DNA of 64,000 nt from Spirosoma sp. (GTDB lineage Bacteria; Bacteroidota; Bacteroidia; Cytophagales; Spirosomataceae): positions 372,001 through 436,000 of the forward strand of contig NZ_JAPLET010000030.1 in NCBI RefSeq assembly GCF_026391055.1, in the 5' to 3' direction. Positions 1 through 9,445 of the stretch are shown piece by piece. Every line of letters begins with the position of its first letter. The first letter of the stretch is position 1. Below the pieces are notes generated by a model. It was not told the DNA's origin. It saw nothing but the letters and a program-made list of their open reading frames with translations, and did not search any database. A program made the translations under genes and the position numbers.

Positions 1-422
1 AGGTGATTCTCCTTCTTGTTATCTTCCGCCAGTTTGTCGTCCAGTAGCTGGTATTCCATGCCCAGTTTACCACCCGTTTCGTAGTTCGTATAGAAGTACT
101 TGACTCCGCTATTACCTGCCGCTTCGATGTTGTAGTCGAACTTCAGGTCGAAGTCGGCGTATTCACGGGCAGTAATAATATCACCCCCTTTAGCACCTTT
201 TTTAGCCGTGAGCGTCCCGCTTTCGGCTACCCAGCCCGCCGGAACCGACTTGCCGGCGGGGGTAGTCCAGCCCGCAGTGCTGACGCCGTCGAACAACAGC
301 GCCCAGCCCTCTTTCTTCTCCTGGCGCGTCAACGTATTGGCTTGCTGGGCGAATACCGGGGCTGAAACCATCAGCCAGATGACCAGACTACCGAGCCGTA
401 TGTGTTTACTTTTTCGTTTCAT
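1..422 (-). CDS. DUF1080 / 3-keto-disaccharide hydrolase domain protein (partial, 3' end outside window)
   Basis: About 140 codons are visible from an ATG at 420-422; the gene runs off the left edge. The N-terminus is a Sec signal peptide ending VFAQQ (cleavage near residue 25). It is followed by the family pattern GWALLFDG, GWVAESGTLT, GDIITAREYADFDLKF and NSGVKYF, typical of the concanavalin-like DUF1080 fold (PF06439, named 3-keto-disaccharide hydrolase). Such proteins act in the periplasm or outside on oxidised glycosides. The gene lies 118 bp downstream of a susD gene on the same strand, so it is probably the last visible member of that glycan locus. A GMC dehydrogenase pair at 12976-15367 could supply keto-sugars. 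The fold assignment is firm; the substrate is inference. Confidence 0.85.
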   Translation of the reverse strand, partial: MKRKSKHIRLGSLVIWLMVSAPVFAQQANTLTRQEKKEGWALLFDGVSTAGWTTPAGKSVPAGWVAESGTLTAKKGAKGGDIITAREYADFDLKFDYNIEAAGNSGVKYFYTNYETGGKLGMEYQLLDDKLAEDNKKENH

Positions 423-540
423 TCGATTTAACTACTTGATCAAAAATTTTGGTTATTAACCGAAGGCGAATTAGTTGGATTTCGTGTGGTCAGCCGGGTT
501 GCCGACCGTCCGCGGTCTTTGTTCAATAAATCCATTCACC

Positions 541-2049
541 TTAGTAGCCAGGGTTCTGTTTAATTTTTTCGGGGTTGGCCTGAATGGCCTGAAGCGGAAT
601 CGGGAACAGTAACATGTTGTCACTCCAGGCAGTCGGGTTAAATCCCGTTTGCTCTTTTTGTTCCTGCGTCATCACCTCTTTCGCCCGTTCGGTTCTGACC
701 AGATCGAACCACCGATGGTTTTCGAAGGCCAGTTCAACGCGCCGTTCTTTCTCGATAGCCAGCAACAAGTCAGCATCAGTCGTAAAAGGTTTGTAATCGG
801 GCAATATACCCGGTCCTCCACCACTGCTGTTTCTGGCGCGCTGACGGATTTTGTTGAGATATGTCAGCGCTACATCCTGTTGTTTACCCTGCCGAACCAA
901 GGCTTCGGCATACAGTAAATAGACATCGGCCAGCCGCAATTCAATCCAGTTGTTGTCATTGTCCGAAGCGCTGAACGACACATCGTAATACTTCTTTACG
1001 TATTTTTCGTTGACGGGCTTACCCGTTGCGGTAGACACATAGCCGTCACTCATCGAAATAGATTTTCGCGGGTCGCCGGCTTCGTAAGCGTTGGATATGC
1101 TGGGCGTTGGGGCGTTAAAGCCACTCTTGTCGCCTACCAGAACGACTTCCTTATTAGAGAACCGGGGGGCGAAATCGTTGTTCCAGGGGCTGCCCGTACT
1201 GGTGCCTCCTTTTTTATACTGCACTTCAAACAACGACTCGGAGCTGTTTTTCTTGGTCACGTCGAACAGCGTCTTGTAATCCGGGACGAGCGAATATTGC
1301 GGGTTATTGATCACTTCCAGGGCTTTCGTTTCGGCCAGGGCATAATAAGCTGCGCCTTTTTTGAGCGGATACCCGGCCATGGTCATGTACACCTTGGCAA
1401 GCAGTCCTTTAGCCCCGCCCAGGGTCACGCGCCCTTTATCGACGGCTGCATAGGAAGCGGGCAGGTTGGCTTCGGCAAATTTCAGATCGGCGACAATCAG
1501 GTCATAAATCTCCTGCGCTGGTGCCCGTCCCAGCGTATAAGCCTCGTTTACTGACAACTGCTTCTCGACTTTCGGCACATCGCCATACACGCGTACCAGC
1601 CAGAAATACGTCAACGCCCGAATGAATTTTGCCTCGGCTTTATACTGTTCTTTCAGTTTAGGGTCTTTGAACGAAACCGCGTCTATTTTGTCCAGCACGA
1701 GGTTACAGCGCAGGATGGTGTTGTAAGCGTTGTTCCAGACGGTTAGTATAAACCCGTTGTCCGACAGGAGCACATCCCCGAAATTGTCGATGGAGGTCAT
1801 GTCTTTGGAATTACCGGGAACCCACGAGAAGGTGGTATTATCCGAACGGATTTCGCTCACGTAGATAAACGGCTGATTATACAAAGACCGCAGGGATGCA
1901 TATGGCGACATTACCGCCTGATTCATGTCCTGTTCGGTCTTGTAAAACGTCCCCGCGTTCATTTCCGAAATGGGCTGGAGATCAATAAATTCCTTTCGGC
2001 AGGAAAAAGAGGCCGTGGCAAGAAGGGCCAATAGGATAAATCGCTTCAT
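541..2049 (-). CDS. RagB/SusD family nutrient-uptake outer-membrane lipoprotein
   Basis: 502 residues. The lipoprotein signal has its lipobox at ATASFSC (lipidated Cys17). The SusD pattern is clear: early helix region NAGTFYKTEQDMNQAV, TPR-like helices with AEAKFIRALTYFWLVRVYG near residue 145, and the C-terminal signature ELAFENHRWFDLVRTERA, ending MLLFPIPLQAIQANP. SusD proteins form the lid of a SusC transporter on the cell surface and bind oligosaccharides. The gene starts 25 bp after the susC stop (2075), so the two are co-transcribed. The substrate cannot be read from sequence. Confidence 0.95.
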   Translation of the reverse strand: MKRFILLALLATASFSCRKEFIDLQPISEMNAGTFYKTEQDMNQAVMSPYASLRSLYNQPFIYVSEIRSDNTTFSWVPGNSKDMTSIDNFGDVLLSDNGFILTVWNNAYNTILRCNLVLDKIDAVSFKDPKLKEQYKAEAKFIRALTYFWLVRVYGDVPKVEKQLSVNEAYTLGRAPAQEIYDLIVADLKFAEANLPASYAAVDKGRVTLGGAKGLLAKVYMTMAGYPLKKGAAYYALAETKALEVINNPQYSLVPDYKTLFDVTKKNSSESLFEVQYKKGGTSTGSPWNNDFAPRFSNKEVVLVGDKSGFNAPTPSISNAYEAGDPRKSISMSDGYVSTATGKPVNEKYVKKYYDVSFSASDNDNNWIELRLADVYLLYAEALVRQGKQQDVALTYLNKIRQRARNSSGGGPGILPDYKPFTTDADLLLAIEKERRVELAFENHRWFDLVRTERAKEVMTQEQKEQTGFNPTAWSDNMLLFPIPLQAIQANPEKIKQNPGY

Positions 2050-2074
2050 GAGTAACTGATTGAGCAGAAAGTGA

Positions 2075-5000
2075 TTAAAACGTTACGTTAAGACCAGCGA
2101 TGAGGGTGCGGGCCGAGGGATACCCCAGGTAATCGCCACCGCGCGACAGACTGCCGCCTTCGCTGCTCGTTTCCGGGTCGAAACCAGGATACTTGGTGAA
2201 GGTGTACAGATTCTGTCCCGTTACATAAACCCGCAGTCCTTTGAGTCGCAGCTGCTTAAGGAGGATGCTGTTAAAGTTATAGCCGAGGGATACATTCCGG
2301 ATGCGGACAAATGAGCCATCTTCCACCCAGTAGCTCGACGGTTCTTTTTGCAGCCCCTTGGGGTCGCGGTTGGCCCGCAGAATATCGCCGGAGCCGGGCT
2401 CCGTTTCCGAACGCCAGCGGTCGTTTAACTTGACAAGCCCATTGCGGTCGCCATGATAAATTCCCACCATACGATTGAAAAAGCTGAACAGTTTAGCCCC
2501 CTGCGAACCGGTCAGCTGCAGGTTGAGATCGAAGCCTTTGTAGGAAAAATCATTGCTGAAGCCAAAGATGAAATTGGGCTGGTTGTTTCCCAGAAAGGTT
2601 TTGTCGTCGGCATTGATAAGCCCGTCTTTGTTCGTGTCGACATACCGTGGGTCGCCGGGGTGGTCGTTGGCCAGGTGCGGAGCCGCATCCAATTCGGCCT
2701 GATTTTTGAAAATGCCGTCGTATTTATAACCGAAAAACGTGGCAATGGGCTGCCCGATGGTCGTAATGAAGGTATTGCCCGCGTTGGCCGCTCCGGCATA
2801 AATAGGTCGTCTGTCGGGACCCAGCGCCAGTACCTTATTCTTGTTGAAGGAGATATTAGCATCCGTCGACCATTTGAACGCGCCAACCAGGTTGCGCGAC
2901 CGGACCATGTACTCCATGCCTTTATTCTCCAGCTGGCCGATGTTCTGCAATTGGGTGGCGTAGCCGGTCAGCGTGGGCACCGGAACACTGAGCAGCAGAT
3001 CGACGGATCGGCTGTTGTAGAAGTCGGCTTCGAGCCGGATGCGTTCGTTGAGCAGCCCCAGGTCGAAACCGATGTTCCACTGCCGGGTTTTCTCCCAGCC
3101 GAGGTCGGGGTTAGGATAATTGATCGGGTCGACCGAATTGACCAGTGCATTGTTCAGAACATTATAACTGTTGCCGGTGCGGGCAATAGCGTCGTAATCG
3201 CCGATGCGGTTGTTGCCTACCAAGCCCCAGCTAGCCCGGATTTTCAGATCGCTGATGGGGCGAACGTCGCGCATGAACGACTCCCCGCTCACCCGCCACC
3301 CTGCCGAAACCGACGGGAACGTACCCCATTTGTTATTGGACCCGAAGCGAGACGAGCCATCGGTCCGGATGCTGGCCGTCAGCAGGTACTTATCGTCGTA
3401 GGCGTAGTTGAAGCGGCCCAGATAGGAAATCAGTGAGTTCTGGTATTCTGTATTAGTTCCGCCTACAATCTGACCGGCGCTCAGCGTGCGTACTACATCG
3501 TTGGGGAAGTTCTGCGCATTGACCCGCGCATACTCACCATACGACTTTTGGGCCGTGTAGCCCGCCAGCAGATTGATACTGTGTTTGGTGAACAGCGTTT
3601 TGTTATAATTCAGCGTGTGTTCGATCAGCCAGTTCCGGTCGAGCCAGGTTTCATTGCGGGCGTCGGCCGTTCGGGGTGCCCGCGAGCCGTCAAGATCTAC
3701 ATACGATGGGCGGTAGTATTTCAGCCGCCGGTTTTCCATGGTACCGTTCAGGCTTATTCGGTACTTCAGGCCCTCAATGATTTCATACTGGCCATAGGCA
3801 GAAGCGATAAAGCCGTTGCGGCTGGTGTAGTTCGTAATGGCGGTGGCAATACCGACCGGGTTGGCGACGTCGCCCGCCCAGATTTCCGGGTTGCGTACCT
3901 GTGAGCCGTAGGTGCCGTCGGGGTTGCGGAGGGGGTAGATCGGGGGCAGATAGACGGAGTAGGACAAGGGGCTGTCTTTCCCGTTGTCGACATTGTTATT
4001 CTCCGAATAATAGCCGCTGATGGATACACCCACTTCCAGCTTTTTGCTCAGGTTCGACGTGAGGTTGGTGCGTAGATTATACCGTTTGTAGTCGCTGTTG
4101 ATCTGGATACCCTGCTGGTTGGTGTAGCCGCCCGAAATGGCATACCGCGTTTTTTCGACGCCCCCCGTTACGGATAGCTCGTGCCGCTGGGTAGGTGCTG
4201 TCCGGAAAATCTGGTCCTGCCAGTTGATGTCGGCAAAGTTGTTGGGATCGTTGAAGCTTTCGGGAATGACGTAAAAGCTGGAATTGGTATATTTTTCCCG
4301 AATCGAGTTAGGGTCATTGATGGTGTGGGGCGCGTCGCCGGGCATGGGTGCCCGGTCCAGCCAGGCCTGATTATGCCCATCCTTGAAAAACTGGAGGTAT
4401 TCTCGGGTATTCATGACGTTCATTTTCTTCGCCACCTGCTGAATGCCGTAAAAGGCATTATAGGAAATGGTTGGTGCGCCAACGCTCCCTTTCTTGGTGG
4501 TAACGATCACGACGCCATTGGCCCCGCGCGAACCGTAAATGGCCGTGGACGAAGCATCTTTCAGCACCTGAATACTTTCAACATCCGACGGATTCACGAG
4601 CGAAAACGCGTTGCCGTCAATCGGGTAACCATCGATCACGTAGAGGGGCGAACTGGTAGCCGAAATGGAGCCGGTACCCCGCACCCGGATCGTTAGCCCT
4701 TCGCCACCGGGAGCGCCGTTGGTTTGCTGCACCTGTACCCCGGCCATTTGCCCCACCAGCGCTTCGCCATAAGACACGGCGGGCCGACTCTTCAACTTCT
4801 CTGCCGATATGGTCGCGATAGCGCCAGTGAGATCGGCTTTTTTCTGCGTACCATAGCCGACGACCACCACCTCGTTGAGGGATTTACTGTCGGCCTTCAG
4901 GGTAATTTTAAAGGCCGTCTGGTTGCTGACGCTCACCTCCTGCGGCTCGTAGCCGACATAGGAAAACACCAGCACCGCCTGTGCATCGGGCACAACGAGC

Positions 5001-5542
5001 CGAAAAGCGCCATCAGCGTCGGTGGAGGTGCCTCGGGTGGTGCCTTTTATGACCACACTTACCCCTGGCAGCGTTACGCCCGCTTCGTCCGATACGGTGC
5101 CCGTAACGGTCTGCTCAGCCGCAGCCAACAACCCTGCACGACCGTTGATACGTTGCAGCAAAGCTTCTGGTTCGGCTGGTTGGGGAACAGGGCTGATGAT
5201 GATCTGACGGCCTACCACTTCGTACCGGAGCCGGAGCGGTTTAACCACCTTGTTCAACACATCGCCCAGCGGTTCGTTCGACGCGATGATGGTCGTTTTC
5301 TGATCGAAGGGAATCACCTGCGACCGAAAGGCAAATCGAATGTTGGTTTGCTGTTCGATTTCCTTAAACACTTTGCGTAAGCCCTGGTTTTCCAGCCGGA
5401 AGCTTACCCGTTTCGTCAATATCTCCTGAGCTGTAACATCGAGTGCCAGCGAAACACCCGTGAACGTTATGGCCAGACACACCTGTACCACCGAGAGTTT
5501 CATAAAATAAAGCAGAGTTTTAACTGGTATTGGTTTTTTCAT
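2075..5542 (-). CDS. SusC/RagA TonB-linked outer-membrane receptor with STN signalling domain
   Basis: The chosen start is the ATG at 5540-5542 (MKKPIPVKTLLYFMKL), which gives 1155 residues and a good signal peptide. The open frame extends 50 codons upstream but would overlap fecR. Order of domains: signal peptide; STN domain (VSFRLENQGLRKVFKEIEQQ onward, about residues 43-95); CarboxypepD-like domain (VTGTVSDEAGVTLPGVSVVI); TonB box LNEVVVVGYGTQKKADLTGA; plug; a 22-strand barrel ending LIAGLNVTF. The STN domain is the part that talks to FecR in FecI/FecR-type signalling, which fits the fecR gene 61 bp upstream. It imports an oligosaccharide with the SusD protein downstream. Ligand unknown. 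Confidence 0.95.
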   Translation of the reverse strand: MKKPIPVKTLLYFMKLSVVQVCLAITFTGVSLALDVTAQEILTKRVSFRLENQGLRKVFKEIEQQTNIRFAFRSQVIPFDQKTTIIASNEPLGDVLNKVVKPLRLRYEVVGRQIIISPVPQPAEPEALLQRINGRAGLLAAAEQTVTGTVSDEAGVTLPGVSVVIKGTTRGTSTDADGAFRLVVPDAQAVLVFSYVGYEPQEVSVSNQTAFKITLKADSKSLNEVVVVGYGTQKKADLTGAIATISAEKLKSRPAVSYGEALVGQMAGVQVQQTNGAPGGEGLTIRVRGTGSISATSSPLYVIDGYPIDGNAFSLVNPSDVESIQVLKDASSTAIYGSRGANGVVIVTTKKGSVGAPTISYNAFYGIQQVAKKMNVMNTREYLQFFKDGHNQAWLDRAPMPGDAPHTINDPNSIREKYTNSSFYVIPESFNDPNNFADINWQDQIFRTAPTQRHELSVTGGVEKTRYAISGGYTNQQGIQINSDYKRYNLRTNLTSNLSKKLEVGVSISGYYSENNNVDNGKDSPLSYSVYLPPIYPLRNPDGTYGSQVRNPEIWAGDVANPVGIATAITNYTSRNGFIASAYGQYEIIEGLKYRISLNGTMENRRLKYYRPSYVDLDGSRAPRTADARNETWLDRNWLIEHTLNYNKTLFTKHSINLLAGYTAQKSYGEYARVNAQNFPNDVVRTLSAGQIVGGTNTEYQNSLISYLGRFNYAYDDKYLLTASIRTDGSSRFGSNNKWGTFPSVSAGWRVSGESFMRDVRPISDLKIRASWGLVGNNRIGDYDAIARTGNSYNVLNNALVNSVDPINYPNPDLGWEKTRQWNIGFDLGLLNERIRLEADFYNSRSVDLLLSVPVPTLTGYATQLQNIGQLENKGMEYMVRSRNLVGAFKWSTDANISFNKNKVLALGPDRRPIYAGAANAGNTFITTIGQPIATFFGYKYDGIFKNQAELDAAPHLANDHPGDPRYVDTNKDGLINADDKTFLGNNQPNFIFGFSNDFSYKGFDLNLQLTGSQGAKLFSFFNRMVGIYHGDRNGLVKLNDRWRSETEPGSGDILRANRDPKGLQKEPSSYWVEDGSFVRIRNVSLGYNFNSILLKQLRLKGLRVYVTGQNLYTFTKYPGFDPETSSEGGSLSRGGDYLGYPSARTLIAGLNVTF

Positions 5543-5603
5543 TGGCTTAACTGGTTTTCGTTTATCGTTGAGAACAGAGGTTTGACCAGACCTCAGCATG
5601 GAA

Positions 5604-6692
5604 TTAGTTGACTCTCGGGCACCCTTTACTGTAGATGACAATTTGAGCGTCGATGAGCTTGTATTGCGCGTCCAGTACTTTGCAGATGACATCCAGTTTC
5701 TGAAAAAGATTTTCGTCGTCCAGGCTCAAGGTCAGGGTGCAATGCTGCATCACCTCTTCATCGAAGATGATATCCACTCCATACGCCCGCTCAATAGCCC
5801 CAAAAATCCGGGCAATGGGCGCGTCTTCAAAGACGAACTGCTGTAGTTCCCTGCGGGAGATAAGTAGGCTGGGACTGTCGACCAGTATTTTATCGAGCGT
5901 GACTGCGTCGCGATGAAAGACCGCTTTTTGATTGGGTGTCAGCACCATCCCTTTCGATTCGGGGTCTTGTACGCGGCTCGGCTGATTCGCGTAGACCGAT
6001 ACCCGGCCGGTCTTCACGTCAACCGTCACGATCGACGCGTCGGCGGGCGCATTAACCCGAAAGCTGGTTCCGAGCACTTTGGTCACCAGTCCATTGGCAT
6101 ACACAACGAAGGGTTTGGTTGGATTCTTCCGAACCTGAAAGAAGGCTTCTCCGGTCAGGTACACTTCGCGCAGGGGACCGGCGAGTTCCTTCCGATACCG
6201 CAGCCGTCCGCCCTGCTGTAATTTCACCAGACTACCATCGGCAAGTTGGATTTCCATGCTCTGGCTGGCCTCGTTGAGCGTTTCGACCCAATCGTTACCC
6301 GCCTGAGCCAGTTTAGGCTTCGGCGTCTTACCGTTTTGTAACTGATTCATTCCCAGCCAACCGGCGCCCAGTATCAGAAGAAGCAGGGCCGCCATCTGCC
6401 AGGCCCGCTGCCAGGTTATCTGCCGGGTCAGGAGTATGGGTTGCGCAGGCTCCAGTGTCTGATCAATTCGTTGCCAGATACGCTCGACGCTGGCGTCCTG
6501 CCCCGGTTGGCACTGAATTTCCCGAAGTCCCGTAACCAGTTGCCGGGCTTCTTCGAGCTGATAGTACCGCTCGGGATATTCGTGCAGGAAGGTCTTCCAG
6601 AACGCATCGGTGTCGGGTGTGGGCGAACAGACCCACTCCTTAAAATAGTCGTCGGCTGCCAGGTCTTCCGCGTTGAATAGATAGTAGTTCAT
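5604..6692 (-). CDS. FecR family anti-sigma factor / signal transducer
   Basis: 362 residues. There is a cytoplasmic N-terminal part (about 1-95), one membrane segment at about 98-115 (AWQMAALLLLILGAGWLG), then the periplasmic FecR domain with LADGSLVKLQQGGRLRYRKE and VYLTGEAFFQVRKNPTKPFV, and a C-terminal DUF4974-type domain (FVFEDAPIARIFGAIERAYG). In this family FecR senses the STN domain of its receptor and controls the partner ECF sigma factor. The sigma gene ends 15 bp upstream and the receptor starts 61 bp downstream. That gives the classic sigma > FecR > SusC order. Confidence 0.95.
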   Translation of the reverse strand: MNYYLFNAEDLAADDYFKEWVCSPTPDTDAFWKTFLHEYPERYYQLEEARQLVTGLREIQCQPGQDASVERIWQRIDQTLEPAQPILLTRQITWQRAWQMAALLLLILGAGWLGMNQLQNGKTPKPKLAQAGNDWVETLNEASQSMEIQLADGSLVKLQQGGRLRYRKELAGPLREVYLTGEAFFQVRKNPTKPFVVYANGLVTKVLGTSFRVNAPADASIVTVDVKTGRVSVYANQPSRVQDPESKGMVLTPNQKAVFHRDAVTLDKILVDSPSLLISRRELQQFVFEDAPIARIFGAIERAYGVDIIFDEEVMQHCTLTLSLDDENLFQKLDVICKVLDAQYKLIDAQIVIYSKGCPRVN

Positions 6693-6707
6693 GGTGTTAT
6701 TGTCTCC

Positions 6708-7298
6708 TTAAAATCCCTCTAATCCCACCCACAGCAAACCGACACTCAGGATACGGACAACTTCGCGAAGCGTTTTGAGGGCTGCGTAAATGAACCGGCA
6801 AGCCGACTGGTAATTGACGCCCATGATCTGGGCGATTTCCTCGTTGCTGAAATGTTGATAGAAGCGCAGGTTCAGAGCCTCTTGCTGGCGGGGTGTGAGC
6901 AGCGCGAAACTTTTAAGAAGCTGCTGATTGATGCGTTGGACTTCTTCGCCTTCAATAAGGGTATTTTCAATGATGAAGTCATCGACTGCTAAGGGTGCGT
7001 CGTTGATATCGGCTGCCTGGAAGAACAAATCCCGGTTGCGCGTTTTGGTGATTTTGTTGCGCAGAGACCGAAACAGGTAAAATCGAATGGAATCCGTATC
7101 GCTCAGATTGGCCCGGCTTTGCCAGAGTTCGATGAACAGATCGTGAATGCTGTCTTCAATGAGGGGTACATCATGGGTGACCTTGTAGCCGTAATTGAGT
7201 AAATCGCGGGCGTACAAGCCGTAAATCTGTTGAAAAGCCGCCCGGTCCCCCTGTCGAAAGGCGTGCCACAGGGCGGAGTGAGGACGAGCAGATAACAC
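6708..7298 (-). CDS. ECF RNA polymerase sigma-70 factor
   Basis: 196 residues. The start is GTG (CAC at 7296-7298 on the plus strand); an in-frame TAA lies six codons upstream and no ATG lies between. Region 2 is seen as FQQIYGLYARDLLNYGYKV and IEDSIHDLFIELWQSRANL, and region 4 as LTPRQQEALNLRFYQHFSNEEIAQIMGVNYQSA. It probably directs transcription of the adjacent susC/susD genes when FecR signals. The C-terminal tail LSVGLLWVGLEGF is hydrophobic, as often seen in Bacteroidota members of this group. No clear -33/-7 promoter was found upstream. Confidence 0.93.
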   Translation of the reverse strand: MLSARPHSALWHAFRQGDRAAFQQIYGLYARDLLNYGYKVTHDVPLIEDSIHDLFIELWQSRANLSDTDSIRFYLFRSLRNKITKTRNRDLFFQAADINDAPLAVDDFIIENTLIEGEEVQRINQQLLKSFALLTPRQQEALNLRFYQHFSNEEIAQIMGVNYQSACRFIYAALKTLREVVRILSVGLLWVGLEGF

Positions 7299-7474
7299 AG
7301 GGATCAGGAACGGTTAAGTTGAGTATCAATAAAACAATCCGTGGATTTAGCTGGCTTAAACAAAGGCCGCTATTTACTAATGCCTGTCCTGATCGATTTT
7401 AATCCTTTTTTTTCTAAAAATATTTTTACGTCCTTCGATAAAGGTTGATTGTTGTACTGAGGCAGGGTTAGTGG

Positions 7475-7568
7475 TTAGTTTACGTATCTACGGGCTTCAG
7501 CCCGTAACTCAGACTACACTTTTAAGCGAGCTGAATTACGGGCTGAAGCCCGTAGATACGTAAACTAA
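7475..7568. repeat. BIME-like double-hairpin inverted repeat
   Basis: Two 38-bp arms (7475-7512 and 7531-7568) are reverse complements with one mismatch and an 18-bp spacer. Each arm also contains its own small palindrome TACGGGCTTCAGCCCGTA. This 'hairpin within each arm' plan is that of REP/BIME elements. It sits between a sigma factor start and a susD stop, so it could also end susD transcription. No transposase is present nearby. Confidence 0.75.
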
Positions 7569-7592
7569 CTAATCACCAGTAGCCAACCCCAC

Positions 7593-9425
7593 TTACTTCG
7601 GTATTTCAGTCAACGGGGCAATGTTGCGCTGGTAGCCGTCGTACCCTTTGTTCTGGTTAATGATCCCCTTCGAATTTCCGTCGATAGCACTTTGCGGAAC
7701 GGGCCACAATACATGATAGGGGCTCATCTTGTATTCATCGCCGTGGCGGGTCTTTACGCCTTTGTTGTAGAAATTATTTTTCTCCATGACCCGGTCGTAA
7801 AAGAAGTTGTTTTCCGAAAAATTGGCCAGGCTATACGTTTTTCCGTTGTAAGCCGCTTTACCCGTCTGCGCCAGGATGTAGGCAATTCGGGTAAGCTCGG
7901 TTTTGCGGGGTTCCTCGAAGTACAGTTCTCGGGCGCGCTCATCCAGAATGGTACCGATATTTATGGCCGATGGGGCCAGCGGGGCAGCTCCGGCCCGCGC
8001 CCGTATCTCGTTCAGGTCTTTGGCGGCATTGGCCAGGTCACCTTTCCAAAAATACGCTTCGGCCCGCAACAGGTAGGTTTCGGCCAGACGGAACACGTAC
8101 CAGTCCGTATGCCCGCCTATGGGCTGAACGCGCTCCGGGTCTGGAACAAACAGTTTGTAAGCAGGCCAGTCGAACCAGCACCGGATCGTGTCGATGGTCA
8201 GCAGCGTACCGGCATCGGTGCGCAGTTGCAGGTTTTTGCCATAGTACGGGTCTTTGCCTTTGATAGCCGGATTGTTGTAGACGATATCCTGCATGCGCAT
8301 CCAGTTGCCGGGAGCATGGCGCAAATCGTTCGGATCATCCCAGACACTGTTCGTTGAATACCAGGTGGGCCGAACCCGTCCGATCCCACGACCGAGTTTG
8401 TTGATCAGATCAATTTCGATGTTATACGTGTCGATAGTCCCCCGGTTTCCGGCTGGCGTATTGATGTTGTTGTGCCAGAAGGGTAACGTATTCCGCATGA
8501 TCTGGATACCGCCGTCGAAGTTACCTTCAATCAACAGCCGGTCAATCACGAGCATGAGCGCTTCGCGATTAGCCGGAATGGATTTGTTTTCGGGTCGGTG
8601 TAAATCCCAGACTACATTGCGGGCCGGGTCGGACTGGTTGATGCCAAACCGGGTTTTCATCAGGCTGTGTGTTCCGCCATTGATTACGTTGCTGGCAGAG
8701 GTAATGGCATCGTCGAACAAGCCCAGCGACAGGTTAACTTTTGTGAGCAAATGACTGATCGACCCTTTGTTGACCGTCCCTTTATCCATAATGGCGGGCA
8801 CCCACTTCTCGGCAAACTCCAGGTCTTCCTTCATCTTTTTCAGGATAACCTCCCGTTTTGTGGATTGATAATCCAGCTTGGGCGAGCTAACCTCATCCAG
8901 AATCAGAGGCACATCGCCGAACTGATGCACCAGCCGATAATACCGGTAAGCACGGTGAAAATAGGCCATGCCCAGAATGGTGTTTCGCTCCTGCTCCGAA
9001 CTGTATTTGGGCTGGTCGATTCGGGTAATGGCTGCATTGGCGTACTTGATGCCTTTGTAGCCCTCGCTCCAGTACCAGCCAATTTTGTTGTAATCACCGC
9101 TATTGAGCTGGGCAGTGGGCGTAATCTGGAGGTCCATGTTCTGGGCCGGACCCGATTTGTCGGTGGTTCCCTCCACCGCTATATCCGAGAAAATGCTTTC
9201 CGTTACCAGCGGTGGCGCGTCGCCGTACCACTCGTAACGCATATTCCGCTCACAGGCCACGAGCGTAGCCCGCAACCCATTGGGGTCATTGAAGGTGTTT
9301 TCCGGAGCGAAAAAGGACAGGGGTTTGGGTGCCAGCCAGGATTTGTCGCAGCTAGTCAGCGAAACGAGCAGTAGCCAGGCCACCAGTCGTACACCCCGCT
9401 TGCTGCTGATATGAGTAAGTTTCAT
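7593..9425 (-). CDS. RagB/SusD family outer-membrane lipoprotein (second pair)
   Basis: 610 residues, longer than the usual 500-550. The lipobox is LLVSLTSC (Cys26). SusD helices include ILGMAYFHRAYRYYRLVHQF (about residue 155) and the binding/TPR region YVFRLAETYLLRAEAYFWKG. The C-terminal part has ILDERARELYFEEPRKTEL and HVLWPVPQSAIDGN. It begins 20 bp after the stop of the susC at 9446-12586 and forms an operon with it. No regulator or enzyme gene flanks the pair on this strand, so no substrate can be proposed. Confidence 0.95.
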   Translation of the reverse strand: MKLTHISSKRGVRLVAWLLLVSLTSCDKSWLAPKPLSFFAPENTFNDPNGLRATLVACERNMRYEWYGDAPPLVTESIFSDIAVEGTTDKSGPAQNMDLQITPTAQLNSGDYNKIGWYWSEGYKGIKYANAAITRIDQPKYSSEQERNTILGMAYFHRAYRYYRLVHQFGDVPLILDEVSSPKLDYQSTKREVILKKMKEDLEFAEKWVPAIMDKGTVNKGSISHLLTKVNLSLGLFDDAITSASNVINGGTHSLMKTRFGINQSDPARNVVWDLHRPENKSIPANREALMLVIDRLLIEGNFDGGIQIMRNTLPFWHNNINTPAGNRGTIDTYNIEIDLINKLGRGIGRVRPTWYSTNSVWDDPNDLRHAPGNWMRMQDIVYNNPAIKGKDPYYGKNLQLRTDAGTLLTIDTIRCWFDWPAYKLFVPDPERVQPIGGHTDWYVFRLAETYLLRAEAYFWKGDLANAAKDLNEIRARAGAAPLAPSAINIGTILDERARELYFEEPRKTELTRIAYILAQTGKAAYNGKTYSLANFSENNFFYDRVMEKNNFYNKGVKTRHGDEYKMSPYHVLWPVPQSAIDGNSKGIINQNKGYDGYQRNIAPLTEIPK

Positions 9426-9445
9426 GATATCTGAAAAGAAAAGGT

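Noticed and set aside
2453..3436. 327-codon plus-strand open frame opposite susC
   Set aside because: It lies wholly antisense to a well-supported susC gene. Long antisense frames are common opposite such genes because of codon bias. No family resemblance; similar cases at 9536-10648 and 54629-55720.
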